The notes under the pieces were generated by a model. It saw only the letters and a list, made by a program, of their open reading frames with translations. It was not told where the DNA came from and searched no databases. From NCBI RefSeq assembly GCF_002113025.1, contig NZ_NEJH01000002.1, positions 434,001 to 498,000 of the forward strand: a stretch of DNA of 64,000 nucleotides, written 5' to 3'. The DNA is from Pseudomonas sp. B28(2017). Lineage in GTDB: Bacteria > Pseudomonadota > Gammaproteobacteria > Pseudomonadales > Pseudomonadaceae. Made by a program: the position numbers and the translations under genes. The first letter of the stretch is position 1. Each line of letters opens with the position of its first letter. This document shows positions 45,213-53,283 of the stretch, one piece after another.

Positions 45213-45297
45213 ATTTTGTTGCCTCGGGTGTTGGGAAAGGTTCAGGCCAGCGTCTTCAGCGTGACCTGGTATTACGCAAACATCAGTGCCACGGGGC

Positions 45298-45723
45298 TCA
45301 CGGCACATCCTTGAAGAAAATGTGGCGCCCAAGCGTCAGCGTCTGCTTGGCGTCCTTGATCCACGTAGGTGGTTTGGGCATGGTGGTCGCGTAGTAATGC
45401 GTGGCACCACCGGTGGGATCTGACACCTTGCCCGCGATCACCTGATCGGCAGCGATCTGCGCCTGGGCAAACTCGCGGAAAGGAATCTGCTTCGCGCCAC
45501 TCAGGTAGGCGAAGTTCGGGTCGTTCCTGTTCCAGCAGCTGAACTGGTACGGCTTTTGGCACACACCGGCATAGCCCTCGCCCCACCACGACCTGGCCTT
45601 GCCGTCGTTCACCCGGTTGCGGATGGTCCAGGCCACGGCGATCTGGCCGGACAGGGATTCGCCGCGAGCCTCACCCCACAGCGTGCGGGCAAGGATGTCG
45701 CGGTCTCTTTCTGTTGCAGTCAT
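45298..45723 (-). CDS. SleB-type cell wall hydrolase (endolysin)
   Basis: A 141-residue hydrolase of the SleB/hydrolase-2 family: the Glu in RTLWGEARGESLSGQIAVAW at about residue 17 is the expected catalytic acid, and the later NRVNDGKARSWWGEGYAGVC and GATHYYA segments fit the family. It would cut glycan strands of peptidoglycan. The ATG at 45723 was chosen because the open frame upstream crosses the tail-fibre terminator. Location next to a holin-like gene marks it as the prophage lysis enzyme. Confidence 0.82.
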   Translation of the reverse strand: MTATERDRDILARTLWGEARGESLSGQIAVAWTIRNRVNDGKARSWWGEGYAGVCQKPYQFSCWNRNDPNFAYLSGAKQIPFREFAQAQIAADQVIAGKVSDPTGGATHYYATTMPKPPTWIKDAKQTLTLGRHIFFKDVP

Positions 45724-45739
45724 CACTTTTCTCCAGGCG

Positions 45740-45764
45740 AAAAAAAGCCCGCATTCGGCGGGCA
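45740..45764 (-). terminator. terminator of the tail-fibre gene
   Basis: On the minus strand GCCCGC pairs with GCGGGC around CGAAT, followed by seven T residues. Confidence 0.88.
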
Positions 45765-45821
45765 TAGCTCTTCTACGAAACGGCACTGCAGGACGGACTT
45801 CCGTCCCTGTCTGGCGCTTGA

Positions 45822-48776
45822 TCAGAGATTGGTAGTCATCTTGATGACGCTGTCCACGTTCCAGGTTTCCCCGGGTTGAGTGGTGTGCGTTACCCCGCCC
45901 ATGGTGCTGACCGCGCTACCGGCAACGCTGTAATAGTCCTTGTTGTAGAACGGCGCGTTGGCCACATAGAAACCGCAATCGGCATACCCTGGGTGCTTCA
46001 AGATCTGAACGCTCGCGGAGATCCCGGTAGGCCCCCAAATCTGGGAATCAGGTAACCACCCCAAAGTCGCTACCTGCGGAAAGCCCTCGACAGACACATC
46101 CTCTTTGCCAACATAGGGCGAGCGCAGCGCGGTATTGGTAATCACCTCGCCCGTCGAGTCATCCAGCAGACGCTTGATCGGCAGCATGGTGAGCATTGCG
46201 GCCTCCAGCACCAGCGATTGCGACCACACGACCTTTTGCGACATGTCGATCTTCGCGTGGCCATTTTCGTGACTGAGCACCAAGCTCTGCGACCGCGTGG
46301 CCACCGCCGTTTGGGTGTTGCACTTGAACAGCGTCGAGCGCTGGACATACTGCAACTTCTTGCCGACGTAGGTCGCCACCGTGCCCATCGGGATTTCGAC
46401 GCCATCGAGCAGCAATATCGCCGTGCTCTTGACCTCATCGCCGTGGAAGCCACCGATGTAGTCCGGCGCACCCTGCTCCTTGATCGCGCAAGTAATCTCA
46501 CCGCCATTGAGCAGCGCCTTGCCCGCACGCGAGCGAACGAACGAGATCGCCACCGGGTCCAAGTCGGTCTCGTAGGCGTGCTTCAACCGCCACAAATCCG
46601 CATTGCCATAGGCATCCGCCCCGGTAGGGTCAAACGGCTTGTACTCATAGCCCAGAGTGAACTCCAAGTACTTTTTCGAGGTGGCCTTGCTGCCTTTGAT
46701 AAAGGTACTGACCAGAGTTGCCCCGACCTTGACCACGACATCATCCGGCGCCAGCGTCGAAACCACCGTCGCGCCCGGCTCGGATGCACGCGGAAAACCA
46801 CAGAGCGAGCCGAAGTCGTTGACGCCGTTCCAGTAGAACATCGGCAACTGATTGGACAGGCCTCGAAAGCGGTCAGGGCTGGGAGACTCGTAATAGACCC
46901 CGCCCTTGACTGCCGTAGCCGGGGTGTCGCCGGTCGTTACCGTGGCCGACAGGTCAAGGTAGGCCACATTGAAGCCAGTGCTGGTGAAAGTAAACGAGCC
47001 TGGGGCGACCTTGATGCGCCCCTGCCCACTGTTAGTGGGCAGAATCAAATAGTTGTCCCAGGCCAGCGTTCGGGTAGCCGGGTCAAAGGTGATTTTGATC
47101 GGCGCCTGTTTCAGCCAGACCTCTCCCAGGTACGTGTTCAGCGGCCTTCGATTGGCCAGCGCACCGCCATACCCAGCCCCATCATTGATAAACAGGTAGA
47201 GCTTGTTGTCATCGACGAATGCGCCCGAAGCGATGCTACCGCCAACACTCGAATAGCCGGCGGTGGTGACCTCGGCCACCAACTTGCCGCCGACCAGCTC
47301 GGCGCCCAGATCGACGTAAAGCGCCTGGCCTTGGGGGACCGTCACATCCGTAAGACCCGCGATCACCAGCGTAGTGTTGCCTACACCCCGCGCAACACGA
47401 AGATCGCCAAACGACATGACGCACGCCGTTCCGCTGAGAAGGAACCGGCTAATGTCGCCAATCACCTGATAGGCCGCACGCACCGTGCGGTTCTTCAACG
47501 TTTGATCAATGGAATCAACGGAGGCTTCCTGCCGGGCCAGGGGACCACCAAGCCCGGAGGTGCCGTTGATGAGCAGATACACCTTGCGATCCGTGACGAA
47601 CGCACCAGAGGCCAGCATCCCGGCTGTAAAACCACCGGTTGTGACTTGCGGAACCAGCTGACCACTCTCATTGGGAGCACTGTCCAGGTCCACATAGATC
47701 GCTTCGCCGAACGGCACATTCTGACCATTGACTGGGGCTACCTTTTTCGACGAAAAGGTCAAACCACCGGTGACCGTCAGTTCAGAAAAACTGATTGAGT
47801 AGGTGCTTGGAGTACCTACGTTGCGCTGCAGTTTGGTAGCCCGGCCCACCACGTGCCAGCCGGCCCGGTCCATGGTGTTCTGCAACGCGCCGGTCAAGGC
47901 CGCACGCGACACTACCCCATCGCCCACCGAGTGGTACTGGGGATACAGCGCCCCACCGACGATGCCGTTCAGGCAGGTGAACAGAATAATTTTGCTGTCT
48001 TCGATGTAGGAGCCCGGCGGGTTAGCAATCGCCGTCAGCGGGAGCGATGACACGTGCACCACGTACTCGCCGCCGACCAAGGGCTCAGCCAGATCCACAT
48101 AAGCACATTTACCGTCCGGCACCACCAGGTCAGTCACAGCTTGAACGTTGGCTCGGGCCTTGCCGGTGCCGGTAAAGAAGTAGAGCCGGCCCCAGCTCAC
48201 CGTGAAATCCAGACTCGAGGCACCTTTCTCAACCTTCGTCGTGCGCCCGGACAACTGGTAGTTACTCCGCCGGGCAATGTCCAGAATGGCGCTACTGGGA
48301 TAACGCTTGATTTCAAGTGGCACGCCGCCGTTGTTCAAATACAGGATCAGCGATTGACTCCACTCAGGGCTTGGCACGCTGAAATAGCGACCGGATGCAG
48401 TGTTACTGATGCCCGCTGAGGTATTGGGGTAGATCCCCGACGACAGTTGGGCTGCATCCCTGGCGGCCTCCGCACGATCGGCTGCTGAGACCGCCGCGTT
48501 CAAAACATCGCCGGGGTCGGTGGTGACGATCCCCCGCAACAACGGCGCCACATATCCGCCGCGACTGATCGCAACGTCAATCTTTCGCTCTTTCGTGTAG
48601 AAGAACACTCCCGCATTGGCATCGGCATACGCAGGATTCGCCAGCGGCACATACGTGCTCTCGTCACTGTACAAATTCGCCAGAGTCGAGGTACCGCTGA
48701 TATACACGTTAATCGTTGCACCAGGCAGCAGAGCACCGTCCTCAGCCCTGGCGGCGAAGAATTGAATAGGTTGCAT
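45822..48776 (-). CDS. tail fibre / receptor-binding protein with internal repeats
   Basis: A 984-residue protein. The N-terminal 110 residues (MQPIQFFAARAEDGALLPGA through ATINVYISGTSTL) form the virion-attachment domain of many Pseudomonas phage fibres, followed by a short helical linker (AAVSAADRAEAARDAAQ). Residues from about 169 to 545 contain three repeats of roughly 130 residues, sharing an AYVDL strand and an ending like DRKVYLLINGTSGLGGPLA; a fourth, weaker copy reaches about 690. The last 290 residues are unrelated (GGFHGDEVKSTAILLLDGVE, LSHENGHAKIDMSQ). It probably binds the host surface. No chaperone gene for it is seen nearby. Confidence 0.82.
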   Translation of the reverse strand: MQPIQFFAARAEDGALLPGATINVYISGTSTLANLYSDESTYVPLANPAYADANAGVFFYTKERKIDVAISRGGYVAPLLRGIVTTDPGDVLNAAVSAADRAEAARDAAQLSSGIYPNTSAGISNTASGRYFSVPSPEWSQSLILYLNNGGVPLEIKRYPSSAILDIARRSNYQLSGRTTKVEKGASSLDFTVSWGRLYFFTGTGKARANVQAVTDLVVPDGKCAYVDLAEPLVGGEYVVHVSSLPLTAIANPPGSYIEDSKIILFTCLNGIVGGALYPQYHSVGDGVVSRAALTGALQNTMDRAGWHVVGRATKLQRNVGTPSTYSISFSELTVTGGLTFSSKKVAPVNGQNVPFGEAIYVDLDSAPNESGQLVPQVTTGGFTAGMLASGAFVTDRKVYLLINGTSGLGGPLARQEASVDSIDQTLKNRTVRAAYQVIGDISRFLLSGTACVMSFGDLRVARGVGNTTLVIAGLTDVTVPQGQALYVDLGAELVGGKLVAEVTTAGYSSVGGSIASGAFVDDNKLYLFINDGAGYGGALANRRPLNTYLGEVWLKQAPIKITFDPATRTLAWDNYLILPTNSGQGRIKVAPGSFTFTSTGFNVAYLDLSATVTTGDTPATAVKGGVYYESPSPDRFRGLSNQLPMFYWNGVNDFGSLCGFPRASEPGATVVSTLAPDDVVVKVGATLVSTFIKGSKATSKKYLEFTLGYEYKPFDPTGADAYGNADLWRLKHAYETDLDPVAISFVRSRAGKALLNGGEITCAIKEQGAPDYIGGFHGDEVKSTAILLLDGVEIPMGTVATYVGKKLQYVQRSTLFKCNTQTAVATRSQSLVLSHENGHAKIDMSQKVVWSQSLVLEAAMLTMLPIKRLLDDSTGEVITNTALRSPYVGKEDVSVEGFPQVATLGWLPDSQIWGPTGISASVQILKHPGYADCGFYVANAPFYNKDYYSVAGSAVSTMGGVTHTTQPGETWNVDSVIKMTTNL

Positions 48777-48788
48777 ATCGAGTCTCTA

Positions 48789-51326
48789 TCAGGTGTTGAA
48801 AGGAATTGCCGGGGCAAAGTTGAGCTGACTGCGGGTGCTGCTCCAGGTGTCGTAAGCGGCGGCGCAAAGGTAGTAGGTCGTGCCGGTGGTCAAGCCAGTG
48901 ATCTGCCCCGTTCGGGACACGCCTTGGTAACCAACGGTTCCGGCAATGGTCGGGTCAAAATCGGCGACCGTTGAGTACACAAACAGGTAACCGGCAGCGT
49001 CTGCCGCGTTGCTTGCATCGCAACTCACATCGGCCGTGGTACCGCTCACGGTGGCCGCTGTCCCGCTCACGGCCGCCGGTGCCAAGTTGGCGACCAACAG
49101 CGAAGCCAGCGGAGCGCTGCCAGCGGCGTTGCGCTCGATGATCTCGACGCGGTAGCTGCGAATCAGCGCACCATCGACCAGCGCATCCTCGTGTTGGTAG
49201 GTGAAGGCCGTGCTGGTGGTCGTCACCTGACGCAGCAGTGCATCGCTGCCTGCATTGCGGATCCGCACCAGCCGATCCTCTGCGCGAGCCCCCGCCGTCC
49301 AGCTGACGGTGAAATACGGCGCTTCGAATGTGCCGACCAATGCCAGGTTCTGCGCCGGTGCAGGGACCACCCGCGCGGGCGACAAGGTGACGCTGTACGC
49401 CGTGACGTCCGCCAGATCCTCCAGCGCCCGACCGTACACGTTGAACGAGCGAAACTTGACCCACACCGTGCTGCCGATCTGATCGCGGGCATAGCTGTAT
49501 TTCCAGACCGCGTCGTCCAGGCGCACAAACGGAGCTCCGCTTGGATGACTGGCCACCGCCGAGCTCAGCCGCCCGCGTCGCAGGTAGCCCAACTGATAGG
49601 CCCCCACGCCGGTGAGCGTGGCATCGCGGTAACTGAGCAGTTCTCCGTCCACCCAGCACAGGGTGGCGCCGCTGTCGGCCTCGGCGGTAGTCGCGGCCGT
49701 CAGTTCGTCCGGTACCGCCAGTTGCACGGACAAGGTATGGACCGTGTCCGGATCGTTGCCGGCGGCCAGGGCGGCGGAAAGCTGCCCCATACGCGCCCGA
49801 CCATAGATGGTTTCAGCCATCCGATAGCTGTCACCGTCGGCACTTATCCAGATCTCGCAGCCACCCCAGTTGGGGTTCGCCCCCGCCACGGCGCCCCACA
49901 CTTGCAACTCACCGGCGAGCAACAGGCTTTCCGGTGGGTTGAACATGATCGGCGCCAGGACCGGACCGGGCGCAGCGTTCTGATTGCCCTGAAAGCCGCT
50001 CTTGCTTTGCACCGGGTAATTCGGCGCGCTGCCGACCCCCAACAACGCATCCTCGGCGACCACCGCCAACTTGCCGTCTTCATCCTCCTCGACCGAAATC
50101 AATCGGACCAAGCGCTGCTGCAGGTTCAATCCCGGCTCGGTGATGGTGACCAGATCCATCGGCTCCAGCAGCACATGCTGCCAGCCCAGGGAAAACTGGT
50201 ATTCATTGCGCACGTACAGCTTGCGCTGCACCAGCAATTGCGCGGCATGCGCGCCGATCGCCACATCGCAGATCTCATAGGCCTTGATTGTTTCCATCGG
50301 TCGCGAGCCGAACTGCTCGATGGCCGCCTGATCAGTGCCGCGCACCACATCGGTGTTGTACTCGTGAGCGCGATCGAGGATCTCCAGCGAGACTTCGTTG
50401 TAGCTGTCCGCCTGGCTTTTGATCTTGAGTGAGACCGGTGGCTCGCCCTCCTCGGCCAGAAAATCATCATCGGTCAGATCTGCCACGGGTGTGACATTCG
50501 GGTACCAGGTCACGCCGTTGCCGGTCACGACCTGATCGCCATAGGGAATGACCTTGAGCTGACCGGCCGACCAGACCAACTCGCTGTTGGTCAGTTGCAG
50601 CCAGCGAGCGATCGCTTCACTGGCCGGTGACTGCTCATCGAGCACCGGGCTCAACAACAGGTTTTCGGCCAAACAGTAATTGCGATAATTGCTCAGGTCG
50701 GCAACCCACCATGGGTGAAATCCAATGCCGTCCAGAGGATCGAGCAGTAACCCTGGCAAGAATTCCCCGGGATTGGCGTCCGGCAACCCCGGCACTTGAT
50801 AGGGACCGTCCACCTCGAACGTGTGGTTCTGCACCCCGGCGCTGTCGTTGAGCAGGTACCGACCGGCATACACATAGGCGGTGTCCGCGTAGGCGATGGC
50901 CTCGGCGGGATGTTTGGTTTGAAGAAAGCCCCACACCGGTTGGTCCCGGTCACCTCGGGCAAAGCTGAAACCCGCCTGCGCCAAGGCCGACTGAGTCACC
51001 CCATTGATGACCGTTTCAGTAAACACTTCCTTGTCACGAAAAACGCGGTGAACCGCCCCCAACGTCCCACGACCGATCGCGAGGATCAGCGCCGCGTAGT
51101 AGGTGTAGGTGGTGTCTTTCTGGGTCGCCCCGCCGCCGCCCTTGCCGCCCGATTTCTTCTTCGTGGTCTTCGCCACGGCTTCGAAGTCGGTGTAGTAAAT
51201 CAGGTTGGGGCTGATGCGATTTCGGCCGGCGATCCAGGCGATCGGCTTGCCGCTGGCACTGCTCTGCACTTGCAGCGCATTGATGCGCGTGGCGCTGGTG
51301 GAAATGGTGCTACTGCTGCCCCCCAT
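48789..51326 (-). CDS. tail tip / host-specificity protein (gpJ or GTA-tip like)
   Basis: An 845-residue distal tail protein. Its N-terminal half carries blocks seen in gene-transfer-agent and siphophage tip proteins (FRDKEVFTETVINGVTQ; DGIGFHPWWVADLSNYRNYC), and from about residue 620 to the end it has two fibronectin-III-like strand domains. A glycine/lysine-rich stretch (KKKSGGKGGGG) lies near residue 60. The ATG at 51326 has a GGAG site six bases upstream; the ATG four codons earlier lacks one, and longer starts lie within the overlapping NlpC gene. It shapes the baseplate that triggers DNA injection. Confidence 0.82.
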   Translation of the reverse strand: MGGSSSTISTSATRINALQVQSSASGKPIAWIAGRNRISPNLIYYTDFEAVAKTTKKKSGGKGGGGATQKDTTYTYYAALILAIGRGTLGAVHRVFRDKEVFTETVINGVTQSALAQAGFSFARGDRDQPVWGFLQTKHPAEAIAYADTAYVYAGRYLLNDSAGVQNHTFEVDGPYQVPGLPDANPGEFLPGLLLDPLDGIGFHPWWVADLSNYRNYCLAENLLLSPVLDEQSPASEAIARWLQLTNSELVWSAGQLKVIPYGDQVVTGNGVTWYPNVTPVADLTDDDFLAEEGEPPVSLKIKSQADSYNEVSLEILDRAHEYNTDVVRGTDQAAIEQFGSRPMETIKAYEICDVAIGAHAAQLLVQRKLYVRNEYQFSLGWQHVLLEPMDLVTITEPGLNLQQRLVRLISVEEDEDGKLAVVAEDALLGVGSAPNYPVQSKSGFQGNQNAAPGPVLAPIMFNPPESLLLAGELQVWGAVAGANPNWGGCEIWISADGDSYRMAETIYGRARMGQLSAALAAGNDPDTVHTLSVQLAVPDELTAATTAEADSGATLCWVDGELLSYRDATLTGVGAYQLGYLRRGRLSSAVASHPSGAPFVRLDDAVWKYSYARDQIGSTVWVKFRSFNVYGRALEDLADVTAYSVTLSPARVVPAPAQNLALVGTFEAPYFTVSWTAGARAEDRLVRIRNAGSDALLRQVTTTSTAFTYQHEDALVDGALIRSYRVEIIERNAAGSAPLASLLVANLAPAAVSGTAATVSGTTADVSCDASNAADAAGYLFVYSTVADFDPTIAGTVGYQGVSRTGQITGLTTGTTYYLCAAAYDTWSSTRSQLNFAPAIPFNT

Positions 51327-51768
51327 CGCTGACTCCATATAGGTTGAGTGTGTAATAACGCACCAGCTGGCTGGCCAGCCGTTCCTCGCGCATGTCTGCG
51401 TATTCCACGCCGATATCGCGGTAGGCATGGATGACCCGGTGTTCATCGATCACCACCGCGCCATGGCTGTAGGTGCGGCCGAAACGCCACACCGCCATGT
51501 CGCCGGGTTGCGGTGTCTCCACCGGGTGGCCGTACCGGTCGAGCCAGTCCAGGTAGCGTTCCTCGCTGCGATGCAGGTGCCAGTCCTGGGCATAGGGACC
51601 GGGGTCAATCAAGGGCATCAGCCCGACCGCGTTGTAGACCTCGATCAGCAGCCAAGCACAGTCGACACCAACACCCAGCAAGTGCTGGCGGTGCTGGTAC
51701 GGCGTGCACAGCCAGCGTTCGGCCTCGGCCACCACGGCCGCCCGCTGTTGAGCTTCAAGCGCATTCAT
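51310..51768 (-). CDS. NlpC/P60 tail-tip peptidase
   Basis: A 152-residue cysteine peptidase of the NlpC/P60 family. Catalytic Cys37 is in VDCAWLLIEV and His102 in SHGAVVIDE, with the acidic or polar third residue a few strands later. As the tail-associated hydrolase it cuts peptide crosslinks during entry of DNA. It overlaps the preceding DUF2163 gene by four bases and the tip gene by 17. Confidence 0.87.
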   Translation of the reverse strand: MNALEAQQRAAVVAEAERWLCTPYQHRQHLLGVGVDCAWLLIEVYNAVGLMPLIDPGPYAQDWHLHRSEERYLDWLDRYGHPVETPQPGDMAVWRFGRTYSHGAVVIDEHRVIHAYRDIGVEYADMREERLASQLVRYYTLNLYGVSDGGQQ

Positions 51769-52628
51769 ATGGACGTCTCCGCGACCGGGATGAAGGGCAT
51801 GCCGCGATAACGTGCGCGGTTGCCAAACTTATTGGTGCAGGCATCCAGCGTGCGTGGGCAGCCCGGATAAATCAGGAACTGGTCACCTGGGACGGGCACC
51901 GCGGGCACGCCGAGGATCATCGTGACCGCGCCGTCTCCAGTCTGCCGGCGCACCGTGCGGGCCACCCCGGCGTTCGTGCCGTTGACGAAGCGAATCACCC
52001 CTTGGTCGAACCAGCCCTGTTCCGCCATCACGTTGGAGTTGATCCGCAGGGCGGTATTGCTGCCGGCCTGGACGATGCCGGCTGTCTGGAACAGCGCCCG
52101 ATTCACCCCGCAATCGGCGCTGTACACCGTGCGCAAACACGACGGCTGATACACACCCCGAGGGACTTTGGTGTCCAGCAACTCCATCGGCGACTTGACC
52201 GTCACCGTTGCCTGCTCACGATCGACAGGATCGACCTCGGCCACCCGGCCGATGAAGCGCGTCACCGTTCCAATCACCGGCTGACCCCAATCCGCCATGA
52301 AGGCCCGGGCCAGAATCAACGTCGCGCCATCGAAGCCGCCGCCGGCAATGAAGGGCAGCACCGACTCCCCCAACACCGTGTCGTTCAGCCCGGCGGTGAA
52401 GGTGACGTTCAGGGTATCCACCTCGATGCCGCGCACCGCCCGCACGCCAGTGCGCTTGATCAGCGGGCCGCTGGCCGAGTAGTTCTGTCCGGCGTGGTAA
52501 ATCTGCAGGCCGGCATCGGTGTAGCGCAGCACTTGGCCGCTGGCCAAGGCAATCGTGTACAGGTCGGCCATCACGAAGCTGCGCGCCGTGGCCAGGAACT
52601 GTTTCAACTCGGGGCTGGCATCGATCAT
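51765..52628 (-). CDS. DUF2163 distal tail protein
   Basis: A 287-residue protein of the DUF2163/BR0599 type found in gene-transfer-agent-like tails. It begins SPELKQFLATARSFVMADLYT and has a C-terminal block with cysteines, PSCLRTVYSADCGVNR and YPGCPRTLDACTNKFGN, which may bind a metal ion. It is thought to be part of the hub between tail tube and tip. The ATG at 52628 overlaps the previous stop by four bases; the longer open frame is only read-through upstream. Confidence 0.84.
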   Translation of the reverse strand: MIDASPELKQFLATARSFVMADLYTIALASGQVLRYTDAGLQIYHAGQNYSASGPLIKRTGVRAVRGIEVDTLNVTFTAGLNDTVLGESVLPFIAGGGFDGATLILARAFMADWGQPVIGTVTRFIGRVAEVDPVDREQATVTVKSPMELLDTKVPRGVYQPSCLRTVYSADCGVNRALFQTAGIVQAGSNTALRINSNVMAEQGWFDQGVIRFVNGTNAGVARTVRRQTGDGAVTMILGVPAVPVPGDQFLIYPGCPRTLDACTNKFGNRARYRGMPFIPVAETSI

Positions 52629-53275
52629 GGTTTGATACTCGTAAAGGCGATGTTCTTCATTTCCCAAATCGTCCGGAACGGCTGGGTGCCATCCAGCGAG
52701 TCGGCATCGAAGGCACAGCGGAAATAGAACGCGCCGCTCCACACCAGTGACGCCCCGTTGGGGGGTGGCACGGCAAAAGTGATGCGCCCCAGCTCGTCCA
52801 CGTTGTAGCTCGAAACCGGTGCTCCACCGACCGTCAGCGCATCAATGTTGACGACGCCATACACCGGTTCGACCCAACTGCCGATGGCACGGGAAAGCTG
52901 AAAGGTGACGGTGGCACCGTCGCCGGTACCGAATCGCTGAAGTTTCACCAGGTGGTCGGAGCGATCGAAGTACAGGAACTCGCCGAACTGGCCTTTGCGG
53001 CTGTTAAAGAAGTCCATCAGCCGCGTCCACTCATCCAGACCCGGCCGTTTGCGCACCGCGTTGTAGCTGATCTGGAACGACCACAAGGGCGCCGAGTAGT
53101 ACGCGATAGTGCGCCGCCGACCGCTGGCCGCCCTTTGCACCCCCGTGCTCCACTCCGGTGCCTTTTTCGACAGCAATGTTTGCCCCGGCAGGCGCGGCAA
53201 CACCCCATCGCTCACCTCACCCACGTCTGGATAACTGGCGATCCAGCGTGCTGGCCAGAACGGACCTAATGGCAT
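52625..53275 (-). CDS. DUF2460 distal tail protein
   Basis: A 216-residue protein of the DUF2460 family (gene-transfer-agent distal tail). It has the typical block YYSAPLWSFQISYNAVRKRP and the C-terminal IWEMKNIAFTSIKP. It lies between tape measure and DUF2163 genes, as in other phages with this tail module, and is predicted to cap the tail tube above the tip. It overlaps the next gene by ATGA. Confidence 0.84.
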   Translation of the reverse strand: MPLGPFWPARWIASYPDVGEVSDGVLPRLPGQTLLSKKAPEWSTGVQRAASGRRRTIAYYSAPLWSFQISYNAVRKRPGLDEWTRLMDFFNSRKGQFGEFLYFDRSDHLVKLQRFGTGDGATVTFQLSRAIGSWVEPVYGVVNIDALTVGGAPVSSYNVDELGRITFAVPPPNGASLVWSGAFYFRCAFDADSLDGTQPFRTIWEMKNIAFTSIKP

Positions 53276-53283
53276 GATTCCCC

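Noticed and set aside
46218..47798. 526-codon plus-strand frame opposite the tail fibre gene
   Set aside because: The minus-strand fibre gene has clear repeats and a terminator, while this frame shows only Arg/Gln-rich shadow sequence.
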